From Acidobacteriota bacterium (lineage in GTDB: Bacteria; Acidobacteriota; Terriglobia; Terriglobales; Acidobacteriaceae), in assembly GCA_021791875.1 (NCBI GenBank), contig JAJYVU010000009.1, positions 1 to 64,000 on the forward strand: a stretch of DNA of 64,000 nt, written 5' to 3'. Positions 46,144 through 55,020 of the stretch are shown here, one piece after another (the stretch's first letter is position 1; every line of letters starts with the position of its first letter). Below the pieces are notes generated by a model. It was not told the DNA's origin. It saw nothing but the letters and a program-made list of their open reading frames with translations, and did no database searches. Position numbers and translations under genes: made by a program.

Positions 46144-48951
46144 ATGTCTGGGGTCATCCACTTAGATCGCGAACTGCCCCACGAGTCTGCGGCTACCCAG
46201 GTCATGGCCGGCCTGCGGACGGATGCCGATCAGGGGCTGACTGCGGCAGAAGCGGCAAAGCGATGGCACGAATATGGACCCAATGCCCTTCCCGCCGCAA
46301 AGACGCGTCCGGCATGGTTGCGTTTCCTCGGTCATTTCCGTGACGCGCAGGTCTACTTGCTGCTGTTCGCTGCTGGAGTTTCCCTTCTGGTCTGGGCGAT
46401 GGAAGGCACCGAGGAACTGCCGCTCGAAGCGATAGCAATTCTTGCCATCGTGCTGTTGAATGCACTTTTCGGATACCTGCAGGAAGAACGCGCGGGACAG
46501 GCGCTGGCAGCATTGCGATCGATGACGCCGGATGAGGCTTCCGTGCTGCGCGACGGCGAGCTGCAGCGCATTGAGGCGCGGCAACTGGTCCCGGGCGATC
46601 TGTTGGTCGTGCGCGAAGGCGACCGGATTGCGGCAGACGCCCGGCTGGTCGAGGTCACTGCATTTCACACGCAGGAAGCCGCACTTACGGGTGAGAGTGT
46701 GCCGGTTCTCAAGACAACGGCGCCGCTCCCCCGGGAAACAGCGGCCGCGGATCGGCACAACATGGTCTTCTCCGGAACGATTGCCGTTTCAGGCCATGCG
46801 CGAGCGGTGGTGACGGCGACCGGGGCACATACAGAATTTGGACGCATTGCGGCCATGCTGCGCGAAACCGGCGAACGGGCCACACCACTGCAGCAGGAGC
46901 TCGACCGGTTGGGGCGGAAGCTGGGTGCGGCAGTCATCATCATTGCGGCGGTAGTAGTCGGCACCATGCTGCTCCTGCAGGGAGTGCATGATGGCAAACT
47001 GGTGATTCGCGCGCTGCTCTTCGGAGTGGCATTAGCCGTGGCAGCCACACCGGAAGGTCTCGCTGCGGTCGTTACTGTTGTGCTGGCCCTCGGTGTACAA
47101 CGAATGGCACGGCGCGGAGCCATCATCCGTCATCTGAAAGCGGTGGAAACCCTGGGCGAAGCAACCGTAATTGCATGCGACAAGACCGGAACCATGACAC
47201 TGAACGAGATGAGTGTGCGGCGCGTGGTGACAGCCTCCGGCGAGGCTTTCGCATCCGGGTCCGGCTATGAACCGGACGGAGATTGGACGTTGCCCCAGGG
47301 AGGCGAATTACCCCCAGCCCAGAAGCAAGAGCTGATCACGACGCTGCGCGCCGCTGCTCTCGTGAACAATGCGTCGTTACAGCGAAACGCCCAAGGCTGG
47401 AAGATGCAGGGAGATCCCACGGAGGCTGCGCTCCTGGTGGCAGCCGTGAAGGCGGGCGAGGATTTGACCAGGCTCACCCACGCTTGCCCGCGCACCGGCG
47501 AAATCCCTTTTTCTTCCGAGCGGAAGCGGATGAGCACGCTGCATCATTGCGTTGGCGATGCGACAGAGTACTTTTCCGCGCCTATTGTCCTGCTGGCAAA
47601 AGGCGCAGCCGATCTGCTGCTGGAGCAATGCACTCACGAAGCCGTCAACGGGCAACTGCGATCCCTGACTCCCGAGCGCAGGCGAGAGTGGCTGCGCACA
47701 CAGGAAGAGATGGCCGCGCAGGCGCTGCGTACGCTTGGCATTGCGATGAAACCGTTGTCTGAATCGGAGGCCGCGGGCCCGGAACCCTCTGAGTTGCTCG
47801 AACAGGGCCTGACATTCCTCGGAATGGTTGGCATGATCGATCCGCCCAGACCCGAAGCTCGCGCCGCGGTAGCCACGGCGCGCAGTGCCGGAGTGAGGAC
47901 GATCATGATTACAGGAGACCACGCGGCGACGGCGCTGGCCATTGCACGTGATCTCGACATCACGCCGACGGAAGCCATCACGGGAAACCAGATCACAGCT
48001 ATGAGCGATAAAGAACTGGCTGGCGCGCTGCAACAGGTTTCGGTCTTCGCGCGCGTCAATCCAGAACACAAACTCCGCATTGTGCGGGCGCTGCAGAGTA
48101 ATGGCGAGATTGTTGCGATGACTGGAGACGGCGTGAATGATGCCCCGGCGCTGAAGGCCGCCGATATTGGAGTCGCCATGGGCATTACCGGCACCGATGT
48201 GGCAAAAGAGGCAGCCGATCTGGTTCTTACCGACGATAACTTCGCGACAATTGTGGCCGCGATCGAAGAAGGCAGAGGGATCTTCGATAATATCCGCAAA
48301 TTTCTGCGATATCTGCTGGCGACCAATGCCGGTGAAATCCTTACCCTGTTCCTCGCCGTGGCGCTCACCGTCCACGGCACGGGGCACGCTGACGGGTTAA
48401 TGCTTCCGCTGCTGGCGGTTCAGATTCTTTGGATCAATCTCATCACCGACGGCGCACCGGCTCTCGCGCTCGGCCTTGAACCGCCCTCGGGCGAGGTTAT
48501 GGCTCGAACTCCTTCTTCTGCCGGGGCAAGGATGATCGACCGCGCCATGATGACCAACATTGCCGCAGTCGCCGCGATCATGGCCGCGGGGACGCTTTAT
48601 GTGTTTTTCACGACCGGCGGAAGCATGGAACTGCGCCGGACCATGGCTTTCACCACCCTGATTCTTTTCCAGCTCTTCAACGCTTTTCAAGCGCGATCCA
48701 GCACGCACAGCGTATTCTCCGGCATCTTTCGGAATACCTGGCTGTGGATCACAATTGGCGCCATGCTGCTGCTGCAGATCCTCGTATTGGACATGCCTGC
48801 CATAGCCAACGCCTTTGGCGTTGTTCCACTTCCGGCGTCCCTCTGGCTGCGCTCGACTCTGGCAGCAAGCAGTGTGATCTGGGGCATGGAAGTGGTGAAA
48901 TGGTGGCGGCGATATTTGTCTAGAAGAAGAAATGCGGTGAACGCGCGCTGA
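46144..48951 (+). CDS. P-type cation-transporting ATPase (type II)
   Basis: A 935-residue inner-membrane pump. It has the N-terminal cation-ATPase domain (TAAEAAKRWHEYGPNALPA), the actuator TGES in ALTGESVPV, TM4 with ATPEGLAAVVTVVLALG, phosphorylation site DKTGTMT near residue 346, hinge TGDGVNDAPALKAADIG, and four further C-terminal helices. The order and PEGL motif point to the Ca2+/Mn2+ (P2A) group, although the usual PEGLP is PEGLA. Ion specificity is therefore a guess. The AI-2E-family gene starts 18 bp after the stop. Confidence 0.94.
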   Translation: MSGVIHLDRELPHESAATQVMAGLRTDADQGLTAAEAAKRWHEYGPNALPAAKTRPAWLRFLGHFRDAQVYLLLFAAGVSLLVWAMEGTEELPLEAIAILAIVLLNALFGYLQEERAGQALAALRSMTPDEASVLRDGELQRIEARQLVPGDLLVVREGDRIAADARLVEVTAFHTQEAALTGESVPVLKTTAPLPRETAAADRHNMVFSGTIAVSGHARAVVTATGAHTEFGRIAAMLRETGERATPLQQELDRLGRKLGAAVIIIAAVVVGTMLLLQGVHDGKLVIRALLFGVALAVAATPEGLAAVVTVVLALGVQRMARRGAIIRHLKAVETLGEATVIACDKTGTMTLNEMSVRRVVTASGEAFASGSGYEPDGDWTLPQGGELPPAQKQELITTLRAAALVNNASLQRNAQGWKMQGDPTEAALLVAAVKAGEDLTRLTHACPRTGEIPFSSERKRMSTLHHCVGDATEYFSAPIVLLAKGAADLLLEQCTHEAVNGQLRSLTPERRREWLRTQEEMAAQALRTLGIAMKPLSESEAAGPEPSELLEQGLTFLGMVGMIDPPRPEARAAVATARSAGVRTIMITGDHAATALAIARDLDITPTEAITGNQITAMSDKELAGALQQVSVFARVNPEHKLRIVRALQSNGEIVAMTGDGVNDAPALKAADIGVAMGITGTDVAKEAADLVLTDDNFATIVAAIEEGRGIFDNIRKFLRYLLATNAGEILTLFLAVALTVHGTGHADGLMLPLLAVQILWINLITDGAPALALGLEPPSGEVMARTPSSAGARMIDRAMMTNIAAVAAIMAAGTLYVFFTTGGSMELRRTMAFTTLILFQLFNAFQARSSTHSVFSGIFRNTWLWITIGAMLLLQILVLDMPAIANAFGVVPLPASLWLRSTLAASSVIWGMEVVKWWRRYLSRRRNAVNAR

Positions 48952-48969
48952 ACCGGAGCATAATCATCC

Positions 48970-50037
48970 ATGTCCGAAACCGATGCAGGACGGCAAAAGA
49001 TGACTTTTAGCTGGAAAACCGTTGCGCTGTTTCTCCTCACGCTGGCAGTTCTACTGCTCTGCATGATGATGTTGCGGGCCTTTCTGGCAGCCATTGTCGG
49101 AGCCGTAGTGCTGGCGGTTGCAACCCAGGGTCCGTTCCGATGGCTGCGGAGGAAGGTTCGGAATGCGACTGGCGCTGCTACCATCGCATTGTCCATCACC
49201 ACCATCAGTGTCATTGTCCCCGGACTTTTTCTGGGAGGCATCGTTGCGCAGTACGCCCTAAACATCAGCAAGATGCTGCGAAACGGCACTGTAGCAAAGG
49301 GCCTTGTAGACGCGGTGGATCATCATCCCTTGCTCGTTTCAATCATGCAGGAAAGTTCCAACTTCCTTGCATGGACTAAAGCTGCGGAGAAGGCCGGCGC
49401 GTTCCTGACATCTCAACTAGTTGCACTGTTAAGTAACTCTGCAGCGGCAGTCACGCAAACGATCATCATGCTGTTTCTGCTTTTCTTTTTGTATCGAGAC
49501 GGTGAAGCTGCATTGGATTTTCTATATAAGCTATTGCCCTTGGAGGGCGCCGAGGCGCGCACCCTGGTAAAAGGAGTGGAAGAGACCATCCGCGCCACGT
49601 TCCTGGGACACTTCGTCGTTGCGGCAATTCAGGGCCTCGTAGCTGGAATCATCTTTGCTGTGCTCGGCGTCGGTGACGCGGCCTTGCTGGGACTCCTGAC
49701 CGCGATTGCCGCCATCATTCCCTATTTTGGCGCATTCGTGGTCTGGCTGCCCGTCGCAGTCTATCTTGGCCTGAATGGCCATTGGATGAAAGCAATCATT
49801 CTTATGGTCATCGGCACGCTGGTCATCAGCACGCTCGACAATTTTCTTTATCCCATTCTGGTGGGCGCTCAATTACGCCAGCACTCGGCCATCATTTTTC
49901 TCGCGCTCCTCGGCGGAGTGTGGCTCTTCGGGATATCCGGCCTGATCCTCGGCCCGGTCATCTTCTCCATGATGGCTTCTCTGCTGACCATCTGGCATGC
50001 CAGAAACCATGCACCTGAGTTCACCGGGAGCGCGTAA
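48970..50037 (+). CDS. AI-2E (PerM/TqsA) family transporter
   Basis: A 355-residue membrane protein with about seven or eight helices; family blocks are the N-terminal AFLAAIVGAVVLAVATQGP, LFLLFFLYRDGE near residue 170 and the C-terminal IPYFGAFVVWLPVAVYLGL then LYPILVGAQLRQHSAIIFLALLGG-like region. Members export autoinducer-2 or exchange ions (some are Na+/H+ antiporters). Eighteen bp separate it from the P-type ATPase, so a joint ion-homeostasis role is at least as likely as signalling. Confidence 0.9.
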   Translation: MSETDAGRQKMTFSWKTVALFLLTLAVLLLCMMMLRAFLAAIVGAVVLAVATQGPFRWLRRKVRNATGAATIALSITTISVIVPGLFLGGIVAQYALNISKMLRNGTVAKGLVDAVDHHPLLVSIMQESSNFLAWTKAAEKAGAFLTSQLVALLSNSAAAVTQTIIMLFLLFFLYRDGEAALDFLYKLLPLEGAEARTLVKGVEETIRATFLGHFVVAAIQGLVAGIIFAVLGVGDAALLGLLTAIAAIIPYFGAFVVWLPVAVYLGLNGHWMKAIILMVIGTLVISTLDNFLYPILVGAQLRQHSAIIFLALLGGVWLFGISGLILGPVIFSMMASLLTIWHARNHAPEFTGSA

Positions 50038-50163
50038 AACAGCTCTGGCTGGTGCACTTACGTGTTGCGAGTCGTGCGGATCAATCTGTGGAATTGCGTC
50101 TCATCCTCCCCATTGGATGGCTTCCTTCGACCCATCACAAGGTTCTCCCGATAGGGAGGACCC

Positions 50164-53100
50164 TCAATGCAAAATCATATTCGTCACATAGATGCCCGCT
50201 CCCACCTCACCTGTGCTCGCATTTTCCATGCCTGCATTGATGACCAGCCAGTTGCCGCGCAGCCCTTCGCGCTCGACGCCCACGCTGGTAATAATCGATC
50301 CCGATGGAGCTTCCGGATCGATCGTGAGGCCAGACATGGTGGTGTCGCACACGGTTTCAACGGGTACTGTGGTTGGCCCTTGCGTAACGTAAATTCCGTC
50401 GACCGGGCCTGTCCTTGCTTTGAAAACAACCTGGTAGGTATCACCACCCTGGCCTGCCACAGCCAGGAACGAAGAGGAGCGCCAGCGAGGCGGTTCCGGA
50501 ACAACATCTTCGCCCGAATCCCCGCCGCCTACTCCCGGCGGTCGACCCGAGAAGTTCCAGTAGACAAAGTCAACGAAGTCAACGGTTGTTCTGGCAACCT
50601 CCGTCAGTGTTCCGGTCAGCATGTCATAGACAAAGATGCCCTGATGAACGGGAACCTGTGCGTTGTATCCATTGGGGTACTGCTGCTGGCAAGTTTGCAG
50701 CAAACCCTGCTCCCCTTCTGTCGGACAGATCAAGGTGACGGTTCTCATCTCCGTGCCCCATGCACCCCAAAAGGCAAGGAAGCGTCCATCGAAAGAAAGT
50801 CCTTCGCCCAGACGGTTAAACCGCGCCGAGTCTCCCTCTCCTGGAACCAGATCTCCGATGCCGACGATTGTCTTGAGTGCCGGAGACGGCGAAAGCGGCG
50901 CGGCGTAAATACCACCCAGGGTTGGAGCATCTTCGTTATCCAGTCCGACGAATACGACCGTCCCGCCTTCTGCACTCGGAGGAGCCGTAGAGCCAAAAAC
51001 AGTCGTTCCGCCCGCAGGTTGATTGGGAATTAAAGTGTTCGAATTCGCGATGAGCTCTACTGGCGATTTGCCGTCCTGCGTGATCAGATCGCGATAGTAG
51101 ACGCCAGTCTTCCCGATGTCGCCTACCGTATAGTTGCCTTTAAAGACGATAGTGGTGCCATTTGTAATCGCGGGCGATCCCGGGAACTGATCAAAACGTG
51201 TGCCCGGTGCTTCTCCCGGAACCTGCATATAGGAAAAGTCCGCAAGCAAACCGAATAGCCCGATGCCAGTGGAAAGCTGACCCGTCGCATTGGTATAGAC
51301 GCCGGCGCTTCCTATGCGGGATTCTGTAAGGTCCGGCAGCGTATAAGACCAGACCGGCTTATGCTGAGCTCTGAAGGCCACTGCCGCAACATTCTGATCG
51401 ATGCGCGGAAACGACGGAAACTGGGTGAACGTCGCATAGCTGCCGTTATATAGTGTGTTGTTCGGTTTAGGAACTACGGTCGCGTTATCCGCAACCTTTG
51501 CCAGTTGTGGAGTTCCTGCGCCGCTGAAATCAAGCGTGTAGATTCCAACTACCGGCCCTGATCCACCTTTGCTTTGGCCTTTGAACACGACAACACCATG
51601 TTGATTGATGGATGGCTGGTTAAAGCTATTGAAAGTTCGGTCCATTCCCGGGATGAACGATTTATTGTTGGCCGCCGTCCGCCAGTTCACGTTTGCCCGG
51701 CCATGAATGACCAGCGAGACGGCACCGGAATTTCCTCCACCTGGTCCGGGGTTCGTCACCGTCAGCACTAGCTGTCCGCTATCCGCAATGAGAGCCGCCG
51801 GAAGAGCGATTTGAAGTCCTGTGTCTGACACAGCAGTCGGAGTCAGTTGTGTAGTCCCGGCCATGACAGAAGATCCCGGTACGAAGTCTGCGCCGTACAG
51901 CGTAACTGGTATCCCGTCGCCTCCCGCCGTAACACTTAGCGGGGAAACAGAATGCAACACCGGAGCCGGATTCTCCACTGTGAATTCCAGCTTGTTGGAA
52001 GGTCCGCCTCCAGGCGCCGGGCTGATCGCCCGGATGGAAATCACTCCTCCTCTTGGAAAGGCATACTTAGGCACCATCAGGCTCATGTGGCCATGATCCG
52101 AAGAGGTAGGACGGAGCATAACGTTCCCAAACTCAATCTCTGTCTGGGGCACAAAGTTATTTCCCACAATATTCAACGAGAATGCCTGGCTGGTTACCAG
52201 AACGCTCTGCGATGACAGCGTCGTCAGCTCTGGTACCGGATTGTAGATGGTGAACTGCAGAGCATTCGATGCTCCCCCGCCAGGTCCAGGATTGTTCACT
52301 GTCACCGGCAACACCGCGCCACCCGTCACGGCCGTAGCGGGGATCAGCACATCCATCTGCGTGACCGTAGAAGAAACAGGCGTGAGGGACAATGAGCCAA
52401 ATTCCACGCTCGCGCCCGGTGCAAAGTGTGCGCCAGTAATCTGCAACGTAAAGTCGCTGGCGCCCGCGCTGACATTATCCGTCGATAGCGTCGTTATCAT
52501 CGGCGCTGGATTCTTAACCGAAAACTCAAGAGAATTGGACGCGCCGCCTCCTGGTCCAGGGTTCGACACACTCACCTGCAGCAACGCGGCCTGGGCAAGT
52601 AATGTCTCAGGAACAACTATCGACAGTTCACCACCGCTCATAATCTGGGCCGTCAGTTCCTCGGCTCCAAAATGCACCTTCGTTCCGGAGACGAAATTGT
52701 TCCCGTGAACGGTGAGCGGCAGTGCCGTGGTGCCCACCAGGCTGTTATCCAGGGAGAGCGAGCTCAAAGCCGGCACCGGATTGTTCACCGTGAATTCAAG
52801 CGAATTGGACGCACCACCGCCCGGCCCGGGATTCACTGCCTTGATAGCAAACACCCCACTCGTCGCGAGCGCTGACTCCGGCACGGCCACGGTCAGTTGC
52901 GTAGGCGTAAGCACCGCAGTCTTCAGTTCCGTCGCACCTATCACGACAGTCGTCGCCGGAATAAAGTTCGCCCCTGTTATCTGAACAGATAATGCGGAAC
53001 TGCCTAGAATTGCGCTTGGCGTAGAAAGAGCAGAAATCGTCGGCATTGGATTCAGGATGGTGAAAGGTTGCATGTTGGATGTTCCGCCACCCGGCTCCGG

Positions 53101-53688
53101 ATTCGTTACTGCGACCTCTACACTCCCGCCCGTGGTGATGAGAGTGCCGGGAACCATGACTTCTATCTGCGTTGCAGACAAAGATTTCGGCTTCAGGCTC
53201 TGTCCGGCAAAATTCACCGTCGCGGAGGCTACGAATTCACTCCCTGTAAGCGTAAGGGAAAAATCGCCCGAGTTGGCAAGTACCTCCGTCAACGACAGAG
53301 ATTGCAGTGTCGGCGCCGGATTCTTCACGGTGAACTCAAGAGCATTTGACATCCCCCCGCCGGGTGCCGGACTGGCTGCACTCACTTCAAGGGTTCTGGC
53401 AGTCAAAGTCAAATCATGCGGCACGGTAACCTTGATCTGCGTCTTACTCACGGATGAGGGAGTCAAGTCCGTCTGGTCGAATTGAATCACAGTACCCGTA
53501 ACAAAGCCCGTTCCGTTGATCTGCAAAGTAAAGTCTGGATTGCCCACGGGAACGCTGTCGGTCGAAAGTGAACTGATCGTGGGTGCCGGATTGAACTGAG
53601 AAGAATAGTCTTTCGTGCCACAACCAACCATCAACAGGCAACCAATCGCTACGGCCGAAACACACAGTTGATTTAGATAGCGCTTCAT
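50164..53688 (-). CDS. Large lipoprotein with seven IPT/TIG repeats and a C-terminal domain of unknown function
   Basis: About 1174 residues. A signal with lipobox LLMVGC predicts outer-membrane or surface anchoring. Seven immunoglobulin-like IPT/TIG repeats of ~83-88 residues follow, each ending in a PGGG-S-N-x-LEFTV pattern joined by N-P-x-P. The C-terminal ~490 residues (from ANVNWRTAANNKSFIPG) contain repeated VVFKGxxxGGxxVGIY-like units, possibly a propeller; I do not recognise an enzyme. Start is ATG 53688, with AGAGGG just upstream. Probably a surface adhesion or glycan-binding protein. Base composition is lower in GC than the housekeeping genes. Confidence 0.85.
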   Translation of the reverse strand: MKRYLNQLCVSAVAIGCLLMVGCGTKDYSSQFNPAPTISSLSTDSVPVGNPDFTLQINGTGFVTGTVIQFDQTDLTPSSVSKTQIKVTVPHDLTLTARTLEVSAASPAPGGGMSNALEFTVKNPAPTLQSLSLTEVLANSGDFSLTLTGSEFVASATVNFAGQSLKPKSLSATQIEVMVPGTLITTGGSVEVAVTNPEPGGGTSNMQPFTILNPMPTISALSTPSAILGSSALSVQITGANFIPATTVVIGATELKTAVLTPTQLTVAVPESALATSGVFAIKAVNPGPGGGASNSLEFTVNNPVPALSSLSLDNSLVGTTALPLTVHGNNFVSGTKVHFGAEELTAQIMSGGELSIVVPETLLAQAALLQVSVSNPGPGGGASNSLEFSVKNPAPMITTLSTDNVSAGASDFTLQITGAHFAPGASVEFGSLSLTPVSSTVTQMDVLIPATAVTGGAVLPVTVNNPGPGGGASNALQFTIYNPVPELTTLSSQSVLVTSQAFSLNIVGNNFVPQTEIEFGNVMLRPTSSDHGHMSLMVPKYAFPRGGVISIRAISPAPGGGPSNKLEFTVENPAPVLHSVSPLSVTAGGDGIPVTLYGADFVPGSSVMAGTTQLTPTAVSDTGLQIALPAALIADSGQLVLTVTNPGPGGGNSGAVSLVIHGRANVNWRTAANNKSFIPGMDRTFNSFNQPSINQHGVVVFKGQSKGGSGPVVGIYTLDFSGAGTPQLAKVADNATVVPKPNNTLYNGSYATFTQFPSFPRIDQNVAAVAFRAQHKPVWSYTLPDLTESRIGSAGVYTNATGQLSTGIGLFGLLADFSYMQVPGEAPGTRFDQFPGSPAITNGTTIVFKGNYTVGDIGKTGVYYRDLITQDGKSPVELIANSNTLIPNQPAGGTTVFGSTAPPSAEGGTVVFVGLDNEDAPTLGGIYAAPLSPSPALKTIVGIGDLVPGEGDSARFNRLGEGLSFDGRFLAFWGAWGTEMRTVTLICPTEGEQGLLQTCQQQYPNGYNAQVPVHQGIFVYDMLTGTLTEVARTTVDFVDFVYWNFSGRPPGVGGGDSGEDVVPEPPRWRSSSFLAVAGQGGDTYQVVFKARTGPVDGIYVTQGPTTVPVETVCDTTMSGLTIDPEAPSGSIITSVGVEREGLRGNWLVINAGMENASTGEVGAGIYVTNMILH
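51704..53592 (-). repeat. DNA encoding seven degenerate IPT/TIG repeats
   Basis: Tandem units of about 250-265 bp that encode the repeats above. The most conserved piece of each is the segment for P-G-P-G-G-G-x-S-N-x-L-E-F-T-V; elsewhere they are diverged, so these are old duplications rather than recent copies. Confidence 0.7.
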
Positions 53689-53879
53689 GGAACCCTCTTT
53701 CTGCATCCCTGGAACGAGGCAACTTCGTGCTGCGTGCTGCCTAAAATCATCAGATCAAGCTACTTTCTCTGGCCCGTCTTCACATTCCTCTGTCATAAGT
53801 CTGATCGAAGGCTCTGATCTTAATCTCTGCCCCGGTCCCGAACCATTCCCAATCAACCTCACCCGGCAATCATTGCGTA

Positions 53880-54491
53880 TTAAATTCCTGAGGTGTGAGG
53901 CGCATGGACAGCGTTGAAACAGGCCTGGGTCCCGCTGCCCACGATCGTTGTAGCCGTCGTTCGTCGGTCACATCGCAGACCTTCTCCCTCTAGATCGTTC
54001 GTGTTGATCTGGATCATAAGCTTCGCATTGGAAGCGGCCTCAGCGCCCGGCATTGTTCTGTCGAGTGCCGGTATGATTGCCGCCGGATTCGGCTCTGGAA
54101 TCCTGTGCATGCCATCGACTCTTCCCGTCGAAGCCCTAAACGCAGCTTCAAATGTCTCTGGAGCAAGCCCGGCAAACACGACGTGCTGTGAGAGCTTAAG
54201 CAATCGCGAAATCAGCCGTAATTCCTCTTGTGCGTCGTCACAATTGATTGATCTCGTTGGCGGCGTTTCAGCAAGCATTCCAACAAGAGGCCGACTGGTG
54301 AAGTCGCTGCCATCAGTACCAGTCATCGTGACAATCGGATTTCCAGTGAAAGCTCCAAGAACGGAAGCTCTGCATTCACCCGGAGCCCTGCTTATCGCCG
54401 TTACCGACAGCCCCACTGTCCTGGCAGGAAGATCCTTTGGGGCAACAACCAGCAATTGATTGGGAAGAACGCGACTCAATCGCTCACTCAC
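53880..54491 (-). CDS. Hypothetical protein
   Basis: A 203-residue protein of unknown function. The start is GTG 54491, chosen because a near-perfect TAAGGAGAT lies at the right distance (about 7 bases after GGAG); a 19-codon longer frame lacks such a site. A plus-strand frame overlaps almost fully (53914-54459) but has no ribosome-binding site. The sequence is mixed polar and hydrophobic with Gly/Thr-rich stretches (VTMTGTDGSDFTSRPLVG), no signal peptide, no membrane helix and no motif I recognise. Placed upstream of the IPT lipoprotein on the same strand, 190 bp away. Confidence 0.55.
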   Translation of the reverse strand: MSERLSRVLPNQLLVVAPKDLPARTVGLSVTAISRAPGECRASVLGAFTGNPIVTMTGTDGSDFTSRPLVGMLAETPPTRSINCDDAQEELRLISRLLKLSQHVVFAGLAPETFEAAFRASTGRVDGMHRIPEPNPAAIIPALDRTMPGAEAASNAKLMIQINTNDLEGEGLRCDRRTTATTIVGSGTQACFNAVHAPHTSGI

Positions 54492-55020
54492 GAGTGATCT
54501 CCTTACCTGCTCGTTAAGATGTAAGGAGATAGCGCAAGGTGGTCTCATCGACAGTAGGACGCGATCTTACTCTTATAGATACGGCATCAGGTGTCAGTTA
54601 TACCACTCTGCTATAAGTACAAAACTTTGCAATGACGAACTCTCAAACAACAGGCTTCATGCTCGCCGCAAAGACCTCGCATCCAACGCAGCCGCGAATA
54701 CTGCAACTGAGCTACATTCTTTACCGGGTAGCGGTCACTCCACTCTTAATATGAAGCTAGACAGATGAGCTCCTATTTACCACTCTGACATTACTTCTCA
54801 GAGCTTCATCCTTGATGACCTGTCAGGGCTGTGCAGTTGCCCCATCGAACCGATCCGTTTTTGCGAATGATGGCGCAAGCTCAAATGATTCGGCGCGTCA
54901 ACGCGAGAGTCCGCTAAACAGTCGATAGCGGCGGGCAGAATCATCCTTTCGACGCGATTCGCTGATCCGCGAGAAGGCAGGGCCAACCACGGTCATCTCC
55001 AATATTCCGGCCTGCTCCGG
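54492..55020. other. Gene-poor AT-richer stretch
   Basis: 529 bp with no convincing coding frame on either strand. Noticeably AT-rich near 54560-54620 and 54760-54800 (runs such as TTACTCTTATAGATAC). No terminator, tRNA or repeat recognised. It separates the hypothetical gene from the ribonucleotide reductase gene and may hold a promoter for the former. Confidence 0.4.

Noticed and set aside
50110-50163. Terminator after the IPT lipoprotein gene
   Set aside because: Only a 5-bp stem (CTCCC/GGGAG) without a T-tract.
53914-54459. 182-codon plus-strand frame antisense to the hypothetical gene
   Set aside because: No ribosome-binding site; the minus-strand frame has a near-perfect one.
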